Below, one piece after another: positions 7,904 through 15,078 of a stretch of 64,000 nucleotides of DNA. Source of the stretch: Fermentibacter sp964564435 (GTDB lineage Bacteria; Fermentibacterota; Fermentibacteria; Fermentibacterales; Fermentibacteraceae); NCBI GenBank assembly GCA_964564435.1, contig CAZMAT010000010.1:1-64000 (forward strand), written 5' to 3'. Each line of letters begins with the position of its first letter. Within the stretch, counting starts at the first letter, position 1. Position numbers and translations under genes: made by a program. A model generated the notes under the pieces. That model was not told the origin of the DNA, did no database searches, and was given only the letters and a program-made list of their open reading frames with translations.

Positions 7904-8314
7904 TCAGACGGGGTCTTCGCGGTCGAGTTCGGGGGTCTCCCAGTCCTCCCGCAGGAGGGCCAGGACGGCGGAGTATGGCACCACGAAGTACTTCTTGCCC
8001 TCGAGCGTGAGTTCGAAGGCCGAGCTCCTCACGTACATCGCGAAATCGCCCTTGCGGGCCTGCAGCGGTATGTACTGCGGCTTGATGGCCTGTGGCTGCT
8101 TCCACGGCTCCTCGTCGGAACCGGGTGTGGCCGAGACCGGGTAGCCCGGGCCCACCGCCTCCACCCAGCCTCCGGACACCTTCTTCCCCTCGACGGCGGA
8201 ATCCGGCAGGTAGAGGCCCGTGTGCGTGCGCTCGCCGGCGCTCATGGGCGAGACGAGCAGCCTGTCGCCCAGCACCAGGAGATGCTTCTTGCCGATGATG
8301 ACGGAGTCTTCCAT
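7904..8314 (-). CDS. GroES-like (Cpn10) co-chaperonin
   Basis: This is a 136-residue protein with a Cpn10 fold pattern. DRLLVSPMSAGERTHTGLYL resembles the start of GroES and its mobile loop, followed by a GGWVEAVGPGYPV stretch and C-terminal strands ending near ALLRED. It is longer than canonical GroES (about 97 residues) because of a Pro/Lys-rich insertion (EEPWKQPQAIKPQ). No groEL is adjacent. The start ATG at 8314 has an AGGGAGG upstream; longer versions of the frame run into the divergent promoter region. It may be a specialised co-chaperone rather than the housekeeping one. Confidence 0.75.
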   Translation of the reverse strand: MEDSVIIGKKHLLVLGDRLLVSPMSAGERTHTGLYLPDSAVEGKKVSGGWVEAVGPGYPVSATPGSDEEPWKQPQAIKPQYIPLQARKGDFAMYVRSSAFELTLEGKKYFVVPYSAVLALLREDWETPELDREDPV

Positions 8315-8450
8315 GTGTTCCGCCGCCTCCCTGGATAATCTAACAACGTCGTCATCCGCTGTCGCGCACCTGCGAGGTATTGCGGACGAAGGCAGGGTTT
8401 CGTATTTAGATGATCTCCTGTCGGGTCGGACAGGGAACGGAGGGAAAGTG

Positions 8451-9044
8451 ATGGTTCTCGCCCTGATCCTCGCAGCGGCGGCTACTGCCGCGCCTGATGG
8501 CATCGCCCTCGATCATCCCGTCTACATCCCCAGCGCTGACTATGTGATCGACTACGACGACGGCACGGCCAACTGGCTGACCTGGACCATGACATACCAT
8601 GGAGTCTGGTTCCATCCCTCGGATTTCGGCTACTCCAGCTGGGATCCCGACGCCAGCGAGATTTGGTTCTATCACCATTCCTACTATCCCTGGGACACCG
8701 CCTCGTTCTACTGCGAGCTCTGCACCGGCGGGGCATCGGGTCCCGAGATGGCCCTCGACCAGGAGTCGCTCACGGCTGTCCACTACGCCGCATGCTACGC
8801 ATACCACGACATCGGGGTTCCCCTGACCGACTTCTGGGTCGTGGTGAACACCAGCATGTCGAGCGGCGGCTGGCCGTCGATCCTCGGCGACCCCGACCCG
8901 TCGTCGCCCGCCCACAGCTTCCAGAGCGACGACTTCGCGACCTGGGATGCCTGGGATCTCGGCGACTTCTTCATCAGGTCCCACTATTTCTACGGTCTGG
9001 AATCCGAGACCTGGGGAGCGATCAAGGCGCTGTACCCGGAGTAG
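8451..9044 (+). CDS. Secreted hypothetical protein
   Basis: This 197-residue protein has a short signal peptide (MVLALILAAAATAAP). The mature part is rich in Tyr, Trp and Asp with runs such as WFYHHSYYPWDTASFYCELC. That composition suggests a small extracellular beta-rich domain. Two Cys residues in FYCELC could form a disulfide. It is divergent from the GroES-like gene, so it probably has its own promoter in 8315..8450. ATG 8451 is preceded by CGGAGGG. I do not recognise the family. Confidence 0.7.
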   Translation: MVLALILAAAATAAPDGIALDHPVYIPSADYVIDYDDGTANWLTWTMTYHGVWFHPSDFGYSSWDPDASEIWFYHHSYYPWDTASFYCELCTGGASGPEMALDQESLTAVHYAACYAYHDIGVPLTDFWVVVNTSMSSGGWPSILGDPDPSSPAHSFQSDDFATWDAWDLGDFFIRSHYFYGLESETWGAIKALYPE

Positions 9045-9134
9045 CCTGCAGCGATCCATGACGATGGGACGACTCCGGTCACGAACCGGTGATCTCCGGG
9101 ACGTCACTGCGATGATCAGGAAGGGGGTTCCCCG

Positions 9135-10571
9135 ATGAAAGCCCGTGCATTCTTCGGTTCCCTCCTGCTCGGACTGCCCTGCCTCGCTAGCGCAGATACG
9201 ACTACGGGATGGTTCGGAGCCGGCGATCTCCCACCCATCTACTACGGTCTGTCCCATTCCTCGATCGCGTGCGCAGAACCCGGACCGGGTCTGCGATACG
9301 TCCACACATGGAGTTCGGGTACGGTGGCATATGGATCCGGCTGGTCCGTGCAGGCCTTTCCCGAATTCTGGCCATATGTGGTACAGTCCCAGGACCCCGG
9401 CATCTACTCCGACCACCTCGAGCTGATCAGCTACGCCGTGGACAAGGTCATGATGATCGGCATCGACAACAGCTACGCGTCGGGACCTGCTCTCGTGTTC
9501 CAGATCAGGGCCGCGAACGGCTGGCTGCTGGAACCCACCACGTTCGTCGACTGGATGCCGGCCTCGAGCACGATACGCGCCGCGTGCGACGGCAACTGCG
9601 TGATACACGTCGTCCGACAGGATACGGACGGTCTCGAGTACCTGGCGTTCGACCCGGCCACCGCCTCCGTCCTGTGGACGGACTCGATCGCGACCACGGG
9701 CGGCTCCACACCGGCCATCGCCGTGGGCGACAGGGTCCATGTCATCTTCAACGGTTCCGACGGCCTCACGGACTATGTCCAGTACGACCTCGAAGGGAAC
9801 AGGACCCTGGGGCCTTCGGATGTGATCGACCCTTCCTCCCAGAACTGCAGACTCCTCTCTCTCACCCTCCACCCTGCCGGCGATCCGATGGCCTTCCTGG
9901 TCACAGGAAACGGATTCGTCGTGTGCAGGATCGATCAGGGAACCGGCCAGAAGGTCTTCGGCCCCCTGCAGGTGGATGCGGGGTTCCAGCCAGCCCACTC
10001 CGCCACGGAGATCATGTCCTGCCGCAACGGGGCACCCGGCTTCTTCTACCTCCTCTGGACCACCGACGGGGATTACGTCTACTTCAGCGTGATGGACAGC
10101 GACGGCAACCTGGTGTACACGCCGCCGTACGCGTACTTCAACGGGTTCCAGAGCCATCTGCTGACGAGGGCATGCACGTCGTCGGACGGGTGGGTCTTCG
10201 CGACCGACTTCTACGACGAGTACATCCCGACTCCGTGGCCGCACACCGACTACTATCCCGAGATCTGGTTCTTCACGCCGGGTCTCGGCGTCGAGGGAGA
10301 TGACCCCGGCCCAGTCCAGTACTCCATCCGGTCCTCCTCGAACCCGTTCTCCCAGTCGACCTCCCTCGAGCTCTCCGGGCCCGGGGGCCCTGTCGAACTC
10401 TCCGTGTTCGACATGTCCGGGAGGCGTGTGCGCACGATGCCGTGCGACGTGCCGGGAGAGGCGGAGTGGGACGGCCGCGACGGCCGGGGGATGGAATGCC
10501 CCGCCGGCGTCTACACCGTTGTGGCGGAGTCACCCGGTCACCTGACGGAGTGCAGCCTGGTCAAGCTCTGA
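9135..10571 (+). CDS. Secreted beta-propeller-like protein with FlgD-like C-terminal domain
   Basis: This is a 478-residue exported protein. The signal peptide (MKARAFFGSLLLGLPCLASA) is followed by about 350 residues of repeating beta segments with SDGLTDYVQYDLEGN-like units that suggest a propeller. The last 80 residues contain VELSVFDMSGRRVRTM, GEAEWDGRDGRG and PAGVYTVVAES. This is the pattern of the FlgD Ig-like / T9SS-type sorting domain used for surface attachment or secretion in FCB-group bacteria. The same domain ends the proteins at 18755 and 22799. A GGAAGGGGG sits upstream of the ATG. The ligand is unknown. Confidence 0.8.
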   Translation: MKARAFFGSLLLGLPCLASADTTTGWFGAGDLPPIYYGLSHSSIACAEPGPGLRYVHTWSSGTVAYGSGWSVQAFPEFWPYVVQSQDPGIYSDHLELISYAVDKVMMIGIDNSYASGPALVFQIRAANGWLLEPTTFVDWMPASSTIRAACDGNCVIHVVRQDTDGLEYLAFDPATASVLWTDSIATTGGSTPAIAVGDRVHVIFNGSDGLTDYVQYDLEGNRTLGPSDVIDPSSQNCRLLSLTLHPAGDPMAFLVTGNGFVVCRIDQGTGQKVFGPLQVDAGFQPAHSATEIMSCRNGAPGFFYLLWTTDGDYVYFSVMDSDGNLVYTPPYAYFNGFQSHLLTRACTSSDGWVFATDFYDEYIPTPWPHTDYYPEIWFFTPGLGVEGDDPGPVQYSIRSSSNPFSQSTSLELSGPGGPVELSVFDMSGRRVRTMPCDVPGEAEWDGRDGRGMECPAGVYTVVAESPGHLTECSLVKL

Positions 10572-10785
10572 TCCCTGCCTGCCAGAGTGCTGAAGCCGAC
10601 CGACAACCCGCCTGCTGCCCTTTTCTGAGAGGGTTCTCCTCCCCGGGAACTGCTTCTGGAGGCTGGCTGGATCTCAGAATATGCCGGACGTGGTCCATTG
10701 ACAGCTTCTTTATCGAGACCCACTCTTTGTAGCCTGGCGGGCGCCTCGCGCCTTCCTGGCCGGTCATCATGCAAAGGGAGACATC

Positions 10786-11148
10786 ATGGGTCTGGACACG
10801 ACACACAACTGCTGGCATGGCTCCTGTACCGCCTTCGGGAAGTGGCGGGAAGAGATATGCAGACTCTCCGGGCATGGCGAGATCTACGATCACATCGGAT
10901 TCGGCGGGACGATCCCGTGGCCCAAGGGTGGGGACGCGCTGGTGGAGCTCCTGGACCACTCCGACTGTGAGGGCCTCATCGAGGCCAGATACTGCGGGGC
11001 GATCGCCCTCCGCCTCGAAGAGCTGCTCCCCAGGCTCAAGGAGTTGGTGGCGTCCGACGACAGGCGGTGGATGATCGAGGCGACCGAGCGGTGGATCGAA
11101 GGACTTCGCGACGCCGCCGATCACCAGGAGGACGTGTTCTTCCAGTGA
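10786..11148 (+). CDS. Conserved hypothetical protein
   Basis: This 120-residue cytosolic protein begins MGLDTTHNCWHGSCTAFGKW, a start I associate with a family of uncharacterised bacterial and phage proteins ('D-T-x-H-x-x-W-H-G'). The clustered His, Cys and Trp residues could bind a metal. The rest is helical with acidic patches and ends in DHQEDVFFQ. An AAAGGGAG ribosome site precedes ATG 10786. It stands alone, flanked by about 210 bases of intergenic sequence on each side. No function is assigned. Confidence 0.72.
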   Translation: MGLDTTHNCWHGSCTAFGKWREEICRLSGHGEIYDHIGFGGTIPWPKGGDALVELLDHSDCEGLIEARYCGAIALRLEELLPRLKELVASDDRRWMIEATERWIEGLRDAADHQEDVFFQ

Positions 11149-11203
11149 CCTGCCCCCCGAGAACAGGTCCGGGTGTGATGACAGTGTGGATCTGGACGGG
11201 GGG

Positions 11204-11372
11204 AAGCCGCTGTCGAGCCAGGTCATTTCCGCGTCCGCAGAGTGGTTAATAGCCCTTCGGGCGGCGTTTGATGAAGTTCATCCGGGCTCTCTCGCGGCTT
11301 GCCCATCGAGAAAACCGGGATGGTGGCAAGCCGCTGTCGAGCCAGCTTATTCCAGCGAACGCTGGAATAAGC
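11204..11372. repeat. Structured direct/inverted repeat region next to tRNA-Ser
   Basis: An 18-bp direct repeat (AAGCCGCTGTCGAGCCAG) occurs at 11204..11221 and 11328..11345, 124 bp apart. Between them GCGGCTTGCC (11294..11303) and GGCAAGCCGC (11325..11334) form an inverted repeat with further pairing inside. A 13-bp stem, with arms 11345..11357 and 11360..11372, abuts the 3' end of the tRNA. The last hairpin lacks a T tract but could end tRNA transcription. No protein-coding content is convincing here. Confidence 0.55.
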
Positions 11373-11373
11373 G

Positions 11374-11457
11374 TGGCGGAGGACCGGGGATTCGAACCCC
11401 GATGGGCATAGCCCGGCGAATTTCAAGTCCGCTGCCTTACCGTTAGACTAGTCCTCC
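11374..11457 (-). tRNA. tRNA-Ser(UGA)
   Basis: This is an 84-base tRNA including an encoded CCA end. The acceptor GGAGGAC pairs with GTCCTCC. The anticodon loop CTTGAAA gives anticodon UGA, which reads UCA codons. A long variable arm (CGGGC-TAT-GCCC) marks it as a class II serine tRNA. The T-arm is GGGGTTCGAATCCCC. It is transcribed from a good promoter at 11468..11496. Confidence 0.96.
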
Positions 11458-11467
11458 ACCGCGTGCG

Positions 11468-11496
11468 AATGTAGCTTATGCCCCGGAAGCGGTCAA
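11468..11496 (-). promoter_or_regulatory. Promoter for tRNA-Ser(UGA)
   Basis: On the minus strand a -35 box TTGACC (11496..11491) is separated by 17 bases from a -10 box TACATT (11473..11468). Initiation would fall a few bases before the tRNA 5' end at 11457. Spacing and match are good for a sigma70-type promoter. Confidence 0.65.
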
Positions 11497-11533
11497 ACGC
11501 CGCGGTGGCCCTTGGATTCCGGAGGTGACGGCC

Positions 11534-12049
11534 ATGCTGGAATGCGAGGTGAAGTTCGGGTTCGACAGCCCCGAGGAGGCGGAGAAGCTCCTGGAGTCGA
11601 GGAAGGTGCACCTCTCGGCCCCGGCGAGGGAAGAGAACGCCATCCTCGACAACAGGGACAGGTCGCTGGCCCTGGGGAGGATCCTTTTCCGGATACGCTC
11701 GACCGGCGGCAAGACCATCATGACGGTGAAGACCCCGGTGGAGAGCGGCCGGATGAAGATCCGTAAAGAGATAGAGACAATCGTGGCATGCCCCCCGGGC
11801 GACCTCGAGAAGATGTTCGAGCCCCTGGGCTTCAGGGTCGTGAGGCGATACTCGAAGACAAGACGGACGGGGAAGCTGGGGGACGCCACGCTGTGCCTCG
11901 ATGTGCTCCATTTCGGAACGTTCCTGGAGATCGAGGCCCCGTCTCCCGGCTCCCTCGAGAAGGCCGTGAAGTCCCTGGGGCTGGAGATGTCCGACGGGAT
12001 GAGGGAGACCTACATAGAGCTGGAGGACCGTGCGGCCCTCCACGGCTGA
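11534..12049 (+). CDS. CYTH-domain protein (class IV adenylate cyclase / triphosphatase-like)
   Basis: This is a 171-residue CYTH protein. The defining ExExK motif is at the N-terminus (ECEVKF, residues 3-8). It is followed by alternating basic and acidic strands (LFRIRSTGGKTIMTVKTP, RKEIETIV, CLDVLHFGTFLEIEA) that line the triphosphate tunnel. CYTH enzymes act on triphosphates such as thiamine triphosphate, tripolyphosphate or ATP; which one cannot be told here. ATG 11534 is placed after GGAGGTGA; a GTG at 11525 overlaps that ribosome site. Its end overlaps the next gene by 20 bases. Confidence 0.88.
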   Translation: MLECEVKFGFDSPEEAEKLLESRKVHLSAPAREENAILDNRDRSLALGRILFRIRSTGGKTIMTVKTPVESGRMKIRKEIETIVACPPGDLEKMFEPLGFRVVRRYSKTRRTGKLGDATLCLDVLHFGTFLEIEAPSPGSLEKAVKSLGLEMSDGMRETYIELEDRAALHG

Positions 12050-13646
12050 CGCTCCCGGCAGACTGTGGATGATCGCGGGGGCCGCCGCCCTGGCCGCTCT
12101 GCTGCTCTCGCTCGCCCTTCCGCACTCGTTCTGGATCATGGACGAGGCCTTCAACTTCCTCGTGGCAGAAGGCGTCTGCCGCGACCCGCTGGACCTGCCG
12201 CCGGCGGTAGCCTACCCGGGTTCCGAACTGCTCGGCGCGCGGGCAGAGTCGCTCAGGCCGCTGCCTCATCACTACGGATGGTTCTCGGGCGGGGAACTCC
12301 ACGCGCAGTACTCCCCGGCGCTGGGGCTCCTGGCCCTGCCGTTCCGGGCGCTCGCGGGCACTGCGGGCTACCGGCTGCTCTCGGCCGCGGGCCTCGGCGC
12401 GCTGGTGCTGCTGGCAGGTGGGCTACTGCGGCGAAGAGGGTTCGGCGGAAGCGCCGCGGCCGCCCTGATCCTCGCGGGCACGCCGTTCCTCTTCTACAGC
12501 CAGACCTTCTGGGGGCACCTGCCCGCGCTGGCCCTCTGCGCCGGGGCATGGGCGCTGCACAGGCGGGGCTCCGTGGCGCTCTGCGCCCTGCTCATGCTCG
12601 CGGCCTGCCTCCTGCGCGAGGAATGCCTCCTTCTCGTGCCGCTCCTGGCCCTTCCCGGACATGGCAGGAGAGTCGTCGCGAGGCTCGCCGCCCCGACCGC
12701 GGTTGCGCTGGGCTTCCTGGCCATGCAGAAGCTGCTGACCGGGAGCTGGCTTGGCGCCCACTTCTCCGCCAGCGGTGCCGAGGTGGCGCTCTACGGCTTC
12801 GCGGACGCCGGGCTCATCGAGCGGAAGCTCTTCGTGCTGCGAGCATCGCTTCTTTCCTGCCTGCCGTCGGCCGGGATGGCCGTTTCATCGATCGCAGGCC
12901 TCGCGCTCTGGGCGCTCTGGGCCCTTTCTCGCGGTGACTCGCGCAGGAGCCTCGTCCTGACATGGACCGGGGCCGCCCTCTCGGCCGCTTTCTCGCTCAT
13001 CCCGCTCCTGTCGGGGGCCGGGCTCTTTTCATTGCTGGAACTCAAGCACCCGCTCGTCACCTTCCCCGCGCTGTGGGCCGCCCGCAGGCCACACAAGGGC
13101 TGGATCGCCCCCGCCGCAGTGCTCCTCGCGACACTTCTCTACATGGACCCCATGCACGCCCTCGACGTGGCCTGGGGGATGAGGCTGCTGTTCCCCGCGC
13201 TGCTGATGCTGGTTCTGGTGTCGGCCGGCCCCGGGCCGGGCGCGCGGGCGGCGATCGCTTCGGGGATCGCGATAACGGCCGTGTCGCTCGCCTTCCTCGC
13301 CGTGAAGCGCGACAGGTCGGCCGATCTTCTGGAGGAGGCCTCCGCGCACGGCGGGGCCGTTATCACGACTTCCTGGGAGCTGCCGGGGGAGTTCGCGCTG
13401 CTCCAGAATGAGGGCATCCCCGTTGTGTTCGCCGACAGCACGGCCGAGTACGCCTTCGCCCTGGGCGCCCTTGCTCCGCTCGACCCCGTCGTGGTCTGCC
13501 CATCGGACGGCGCGGGGATGGCCATCGAGGTGGCCGGGATGGCCGGAGTTACCCTCTCGCCCGTGGCTGCCGTGAAGTTCGACCCCCTGCTCGAGGCCGT
13601 GGTGCTCGGGACGGAGGAGCCTTCCGATGCGCATACCGGACCGTGA
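12030..13646 (+). CDS. Polytopic membrane protein, GT-C glycosyltransferase-like
   Basis: This is a 538-residue protein with about ten or more hydrophobic segments. After the first helix it has WIMDEAFNFLVAEG. An acidic DE pair at this place in the first external loop is typical of GT-C enzymes (PMT, ArnT and relatives) that use lipid-linked sugars. A C-terminal soluble part of about 90 residues follows the last helix. Start candidates are GTG 12030, overlapping the CYTH gene, and ATG 12069; the first is used. The neighbours give no substrate hint. Membership of GT-C is inferred from topology and motif only. Confidence 0.65.
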   Translation: MRPSTADAPGRLWMIAGAAALAALLLSLALPHSFWIMDEAFNFLVAEGVCRDPLDLPPAVAYPGSELLGARAESLRPLPHHYGWFSGGELHAQYSPALGLLALPFRALAGTAGYRLLSAAGLGALVLLAGGLLRRRGFGGSAAAALILAGTPFLFYSQTFWGHLPALALCAGAWALHRRGSVALCALLMLAACLLREECLLLVPLLALPGHGRRVVARLAAPTAVALGFLAMQKLLTGSWLGAHFSASGAEVALYGFADAGLIERKLFVLRASLLSCLPSAGMAVSSIAGLALWALWALSRGDSRRSLVLTWTGAALSAAFSLIPLLSGAGLFSLLELKHPLVTFPALWAARRPHKGWIAPAAVLLATLLYMDPMHALDVAWGMRLLFPALLMLVLVSAGPGPGARAAIASGIAITAVSLAFLAVKRDRSADLLEEASAHGGAVITTSWELPGEFALLQNEGIPVVFADSTAEYAFALGALAPLDPVVVCPSDGAGMAIEVAGMAGVTLSPVAAVKFDPLLEAVVLGTEEPSDAHTGP

Positions 13647-14646
13647 GGCCTTCCTCCGAAGGCTGTACCTCTCCTGCATGGCCTGCTGCGCGATCGGGAT
13701 CCCCCTGGTGCTGGCCGGGCCCGGCCCTTCGAGGCTGATCGTCCTTGTCTGGGGGATCGGCGCGCTGGAGTACGCGATCTGGGCCAGGCGGGCGATCAGG
13801 AGGCGCAGGGCCGCCGAAGCCGGCCTCGACCCGGAGACCGATTCCGAGATGCGCCGAGTCTGCCCGATGTACGCCTCGCTGCCGCCCGACGAGGCCTACC
13901 GTTTCAGGAGCCTGGCCGCGGTGTTCCTTGCCGAGCACCCGGTGACCGGTGTTTCTGGCGTCGGGATCACGCCCTGGATCAAAGCCGTCGTGGCCTCGTC
14001 GGCGGTCATGCTCGTCTACGGCAGGCGCGACTGGGACTACGAGGGCCTGGGTGAGGTGCTGGTGTATCCCGCGAGCTTCGCCGACGACGGCTCGTTCGAC
14101 CTGGCACCCGGGGGCGGCAGGAGGAGCGTGCTGGGCATGGCGCACGGCCTCGGCACCGTGATCCTCTCCCTGCCGCATCTTCAGTCGGGCCCGGGGACGG
14201 CCCTGGCAGTGCACGAATTCGCCCACGTGCTCGACGGGGTGCGCGACGCCGACGGGATTCCGGCAGGGCTCGGCAGGGACGAGCGGAGGCGCTGGAGGGC
14301 CGTTCTCTCGGATGCGATGGCCGGGGGGCTGCCCAACGGCCGGCGCGCCGCGGGCGATCCGCCGCCTTCGGCCGTCGAGTTCCTGGCCGAGGCCGCAGAG
14401 CTCTTCTTCTGCAGCCCGCAATCCCTTCCGGAGCTTCGCCCGGCCCTCTACGAAGGGATGAGGGAGGTCTTCAGGCTGGACCCGGCTTCTTTCCCGACGA
14501 GCCCGGGACGTGCAGCGGAACCCCCTGCGCGCACAGCGGACACGACGCCGCGTCCCAGCTTTCGGCGGCCACGGAGAGAAGCGCCTTCCAGGGCATTCCG
14601 GGATCGAGCGTCCTGCCGGTACGGTCCACGAGGAGGCCGGTCCTGA
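13627..14646 (+). CDS. MtfA-like zinc metallopeptidase (M90) with N-terminal membrane helices
   Basis: This protein has about 339 residues as read. Two hydrophobic helices near residues 14-50 precede a soluble domain. That domain has the zinc motif HEFAH and a downstream EFLAEAAELFF that supplies the third ligand, then LYEGMREVFRLDPASF. This matches the MtfA/DgsA anti-repressor peptidase family, which in Enterobacteria binds Mlc. The last 55 or so codons lie antisense to pyrE and look like random translation (Arg/Pro rich), so the functional protein probably ends near base 14500. The start overlaps the membrane-protein gene by 20 bases. Confidence 0.8.
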   Translation: MRIPDREAFLRRLYLSCMACCAIGIPLVLAGPGPSRLIVLVWGIGALEYAIWARRAIRRRRAAEAGLDPETDSEMRRVCPMYASLPPDEAYRFRSLAAVFLAEHPVTGVSGVGITPWIKAVVASSAVMLVYGRRDWDYEGLGEVLVYPASFADDGSFDLAPGGGRRSVLGMAHGLGTVILSLPHLQSGPGTALAVHEFAHVLDGVRDADGIPAGLGRDERRRWRAVLSDAMAGGLPNGRRAAGDPPPSAVEFLAEAAELFFCSPQSLPELRPALYEGMREVFRLDPASFPTSPGRAAEPPARTADTTPRPSFRRPRREAPSRAFRDRASCRYGPRGGRS

Positions 14647-15076
14647 CGACCCGCGCGCCCCTCTCCTCGAGGGCTTCGCGCGACTCCCGGATGCTGCCCC
14701 CCGTGGTGGCCACGTCCTCGATCAGCAGCACCCTCGTCCCGGACCCCACGTTCGTGAAGCCCGGACGGATCGTCATGCGCCCGTCGGAATCCCGCTGGAG
14801 GAAGGCGAAGGGCTTCCCCATGTGCAGCGCGGTGCTGAACCCGAAGACGATCGCCCCGAAGGCGGGGGAGCAGACCACGTCGATCTCTCCGGCGTCGTCC
14901 GCGAATTCATCGGCCATCATGCGGCCGAGCTCGTCCACGAACTCCGGCCTCTGGGCCATCCTGATCTTCTCGAAATAGACCCTGCCATGCCTGCCCGAGG
15001 TGTACCTGAAGTGGCCATCCAGCAGCGCGTCACACTCCACGAGCATCTCCCTGATCCTGCCGGTTCCAGCGCCCAC
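14471..15076 (-). CDS. pyrE: Orotate phosphoribosyltransferase
   Basis: This is a 201-residue type I phosphoribosyltransferase making OMP from orotate and PRPP. The PRPP-binding motif VLLIEDVATTGGS is clear, as is the early GHFRYTSGRHGRVYFEK substrate region. A C-terminal CPLCAQGVPL tail is common in one PyrE subgroup. GTG 15076 is chosen because GGAGG lies five bases upstream; it overlaps the M16 peptidase stop region. The gene is convergent with the MtfA-like gene and overlaps it by 176 bases. It is co-transcribed with the peptidase. Confidence 0.93.
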   Translation of the reverse strand: MGAGTGRIREMLVECDALLDGHFRYTSGRHGRVYFEKIRMAQRPEFVDELGRMMADEFADDAGEIDVVCSPAFGAIVFGFSTALHMGKPFAFLQRDSDGRMTIRPGFTNVGSGTRVLLIEDVATTGGSIRESREALEERGARVVRTGLLVDRTGRTLDPGMPWKALLSVAAESWDAASCPLCAQGVPLHVPGSSGKKPGPA

Positions 15077-15078
15077 GC

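Noticed and set aside
8406..10244. Long minus-strand frame of 612 residues opposite the secreted proteins
   Set aside because: It is antisense to two genes with signal peptides, is Gly/Arg/Val rich and has no domain. It is open because the sequence is GC-rich.
11374..11457. A tRNA that could decode UGA (recoded stop)
   Set aside because: On careful reverse complement the anticodon is UGA (serine), not UCA. Many genes here end in TGA.
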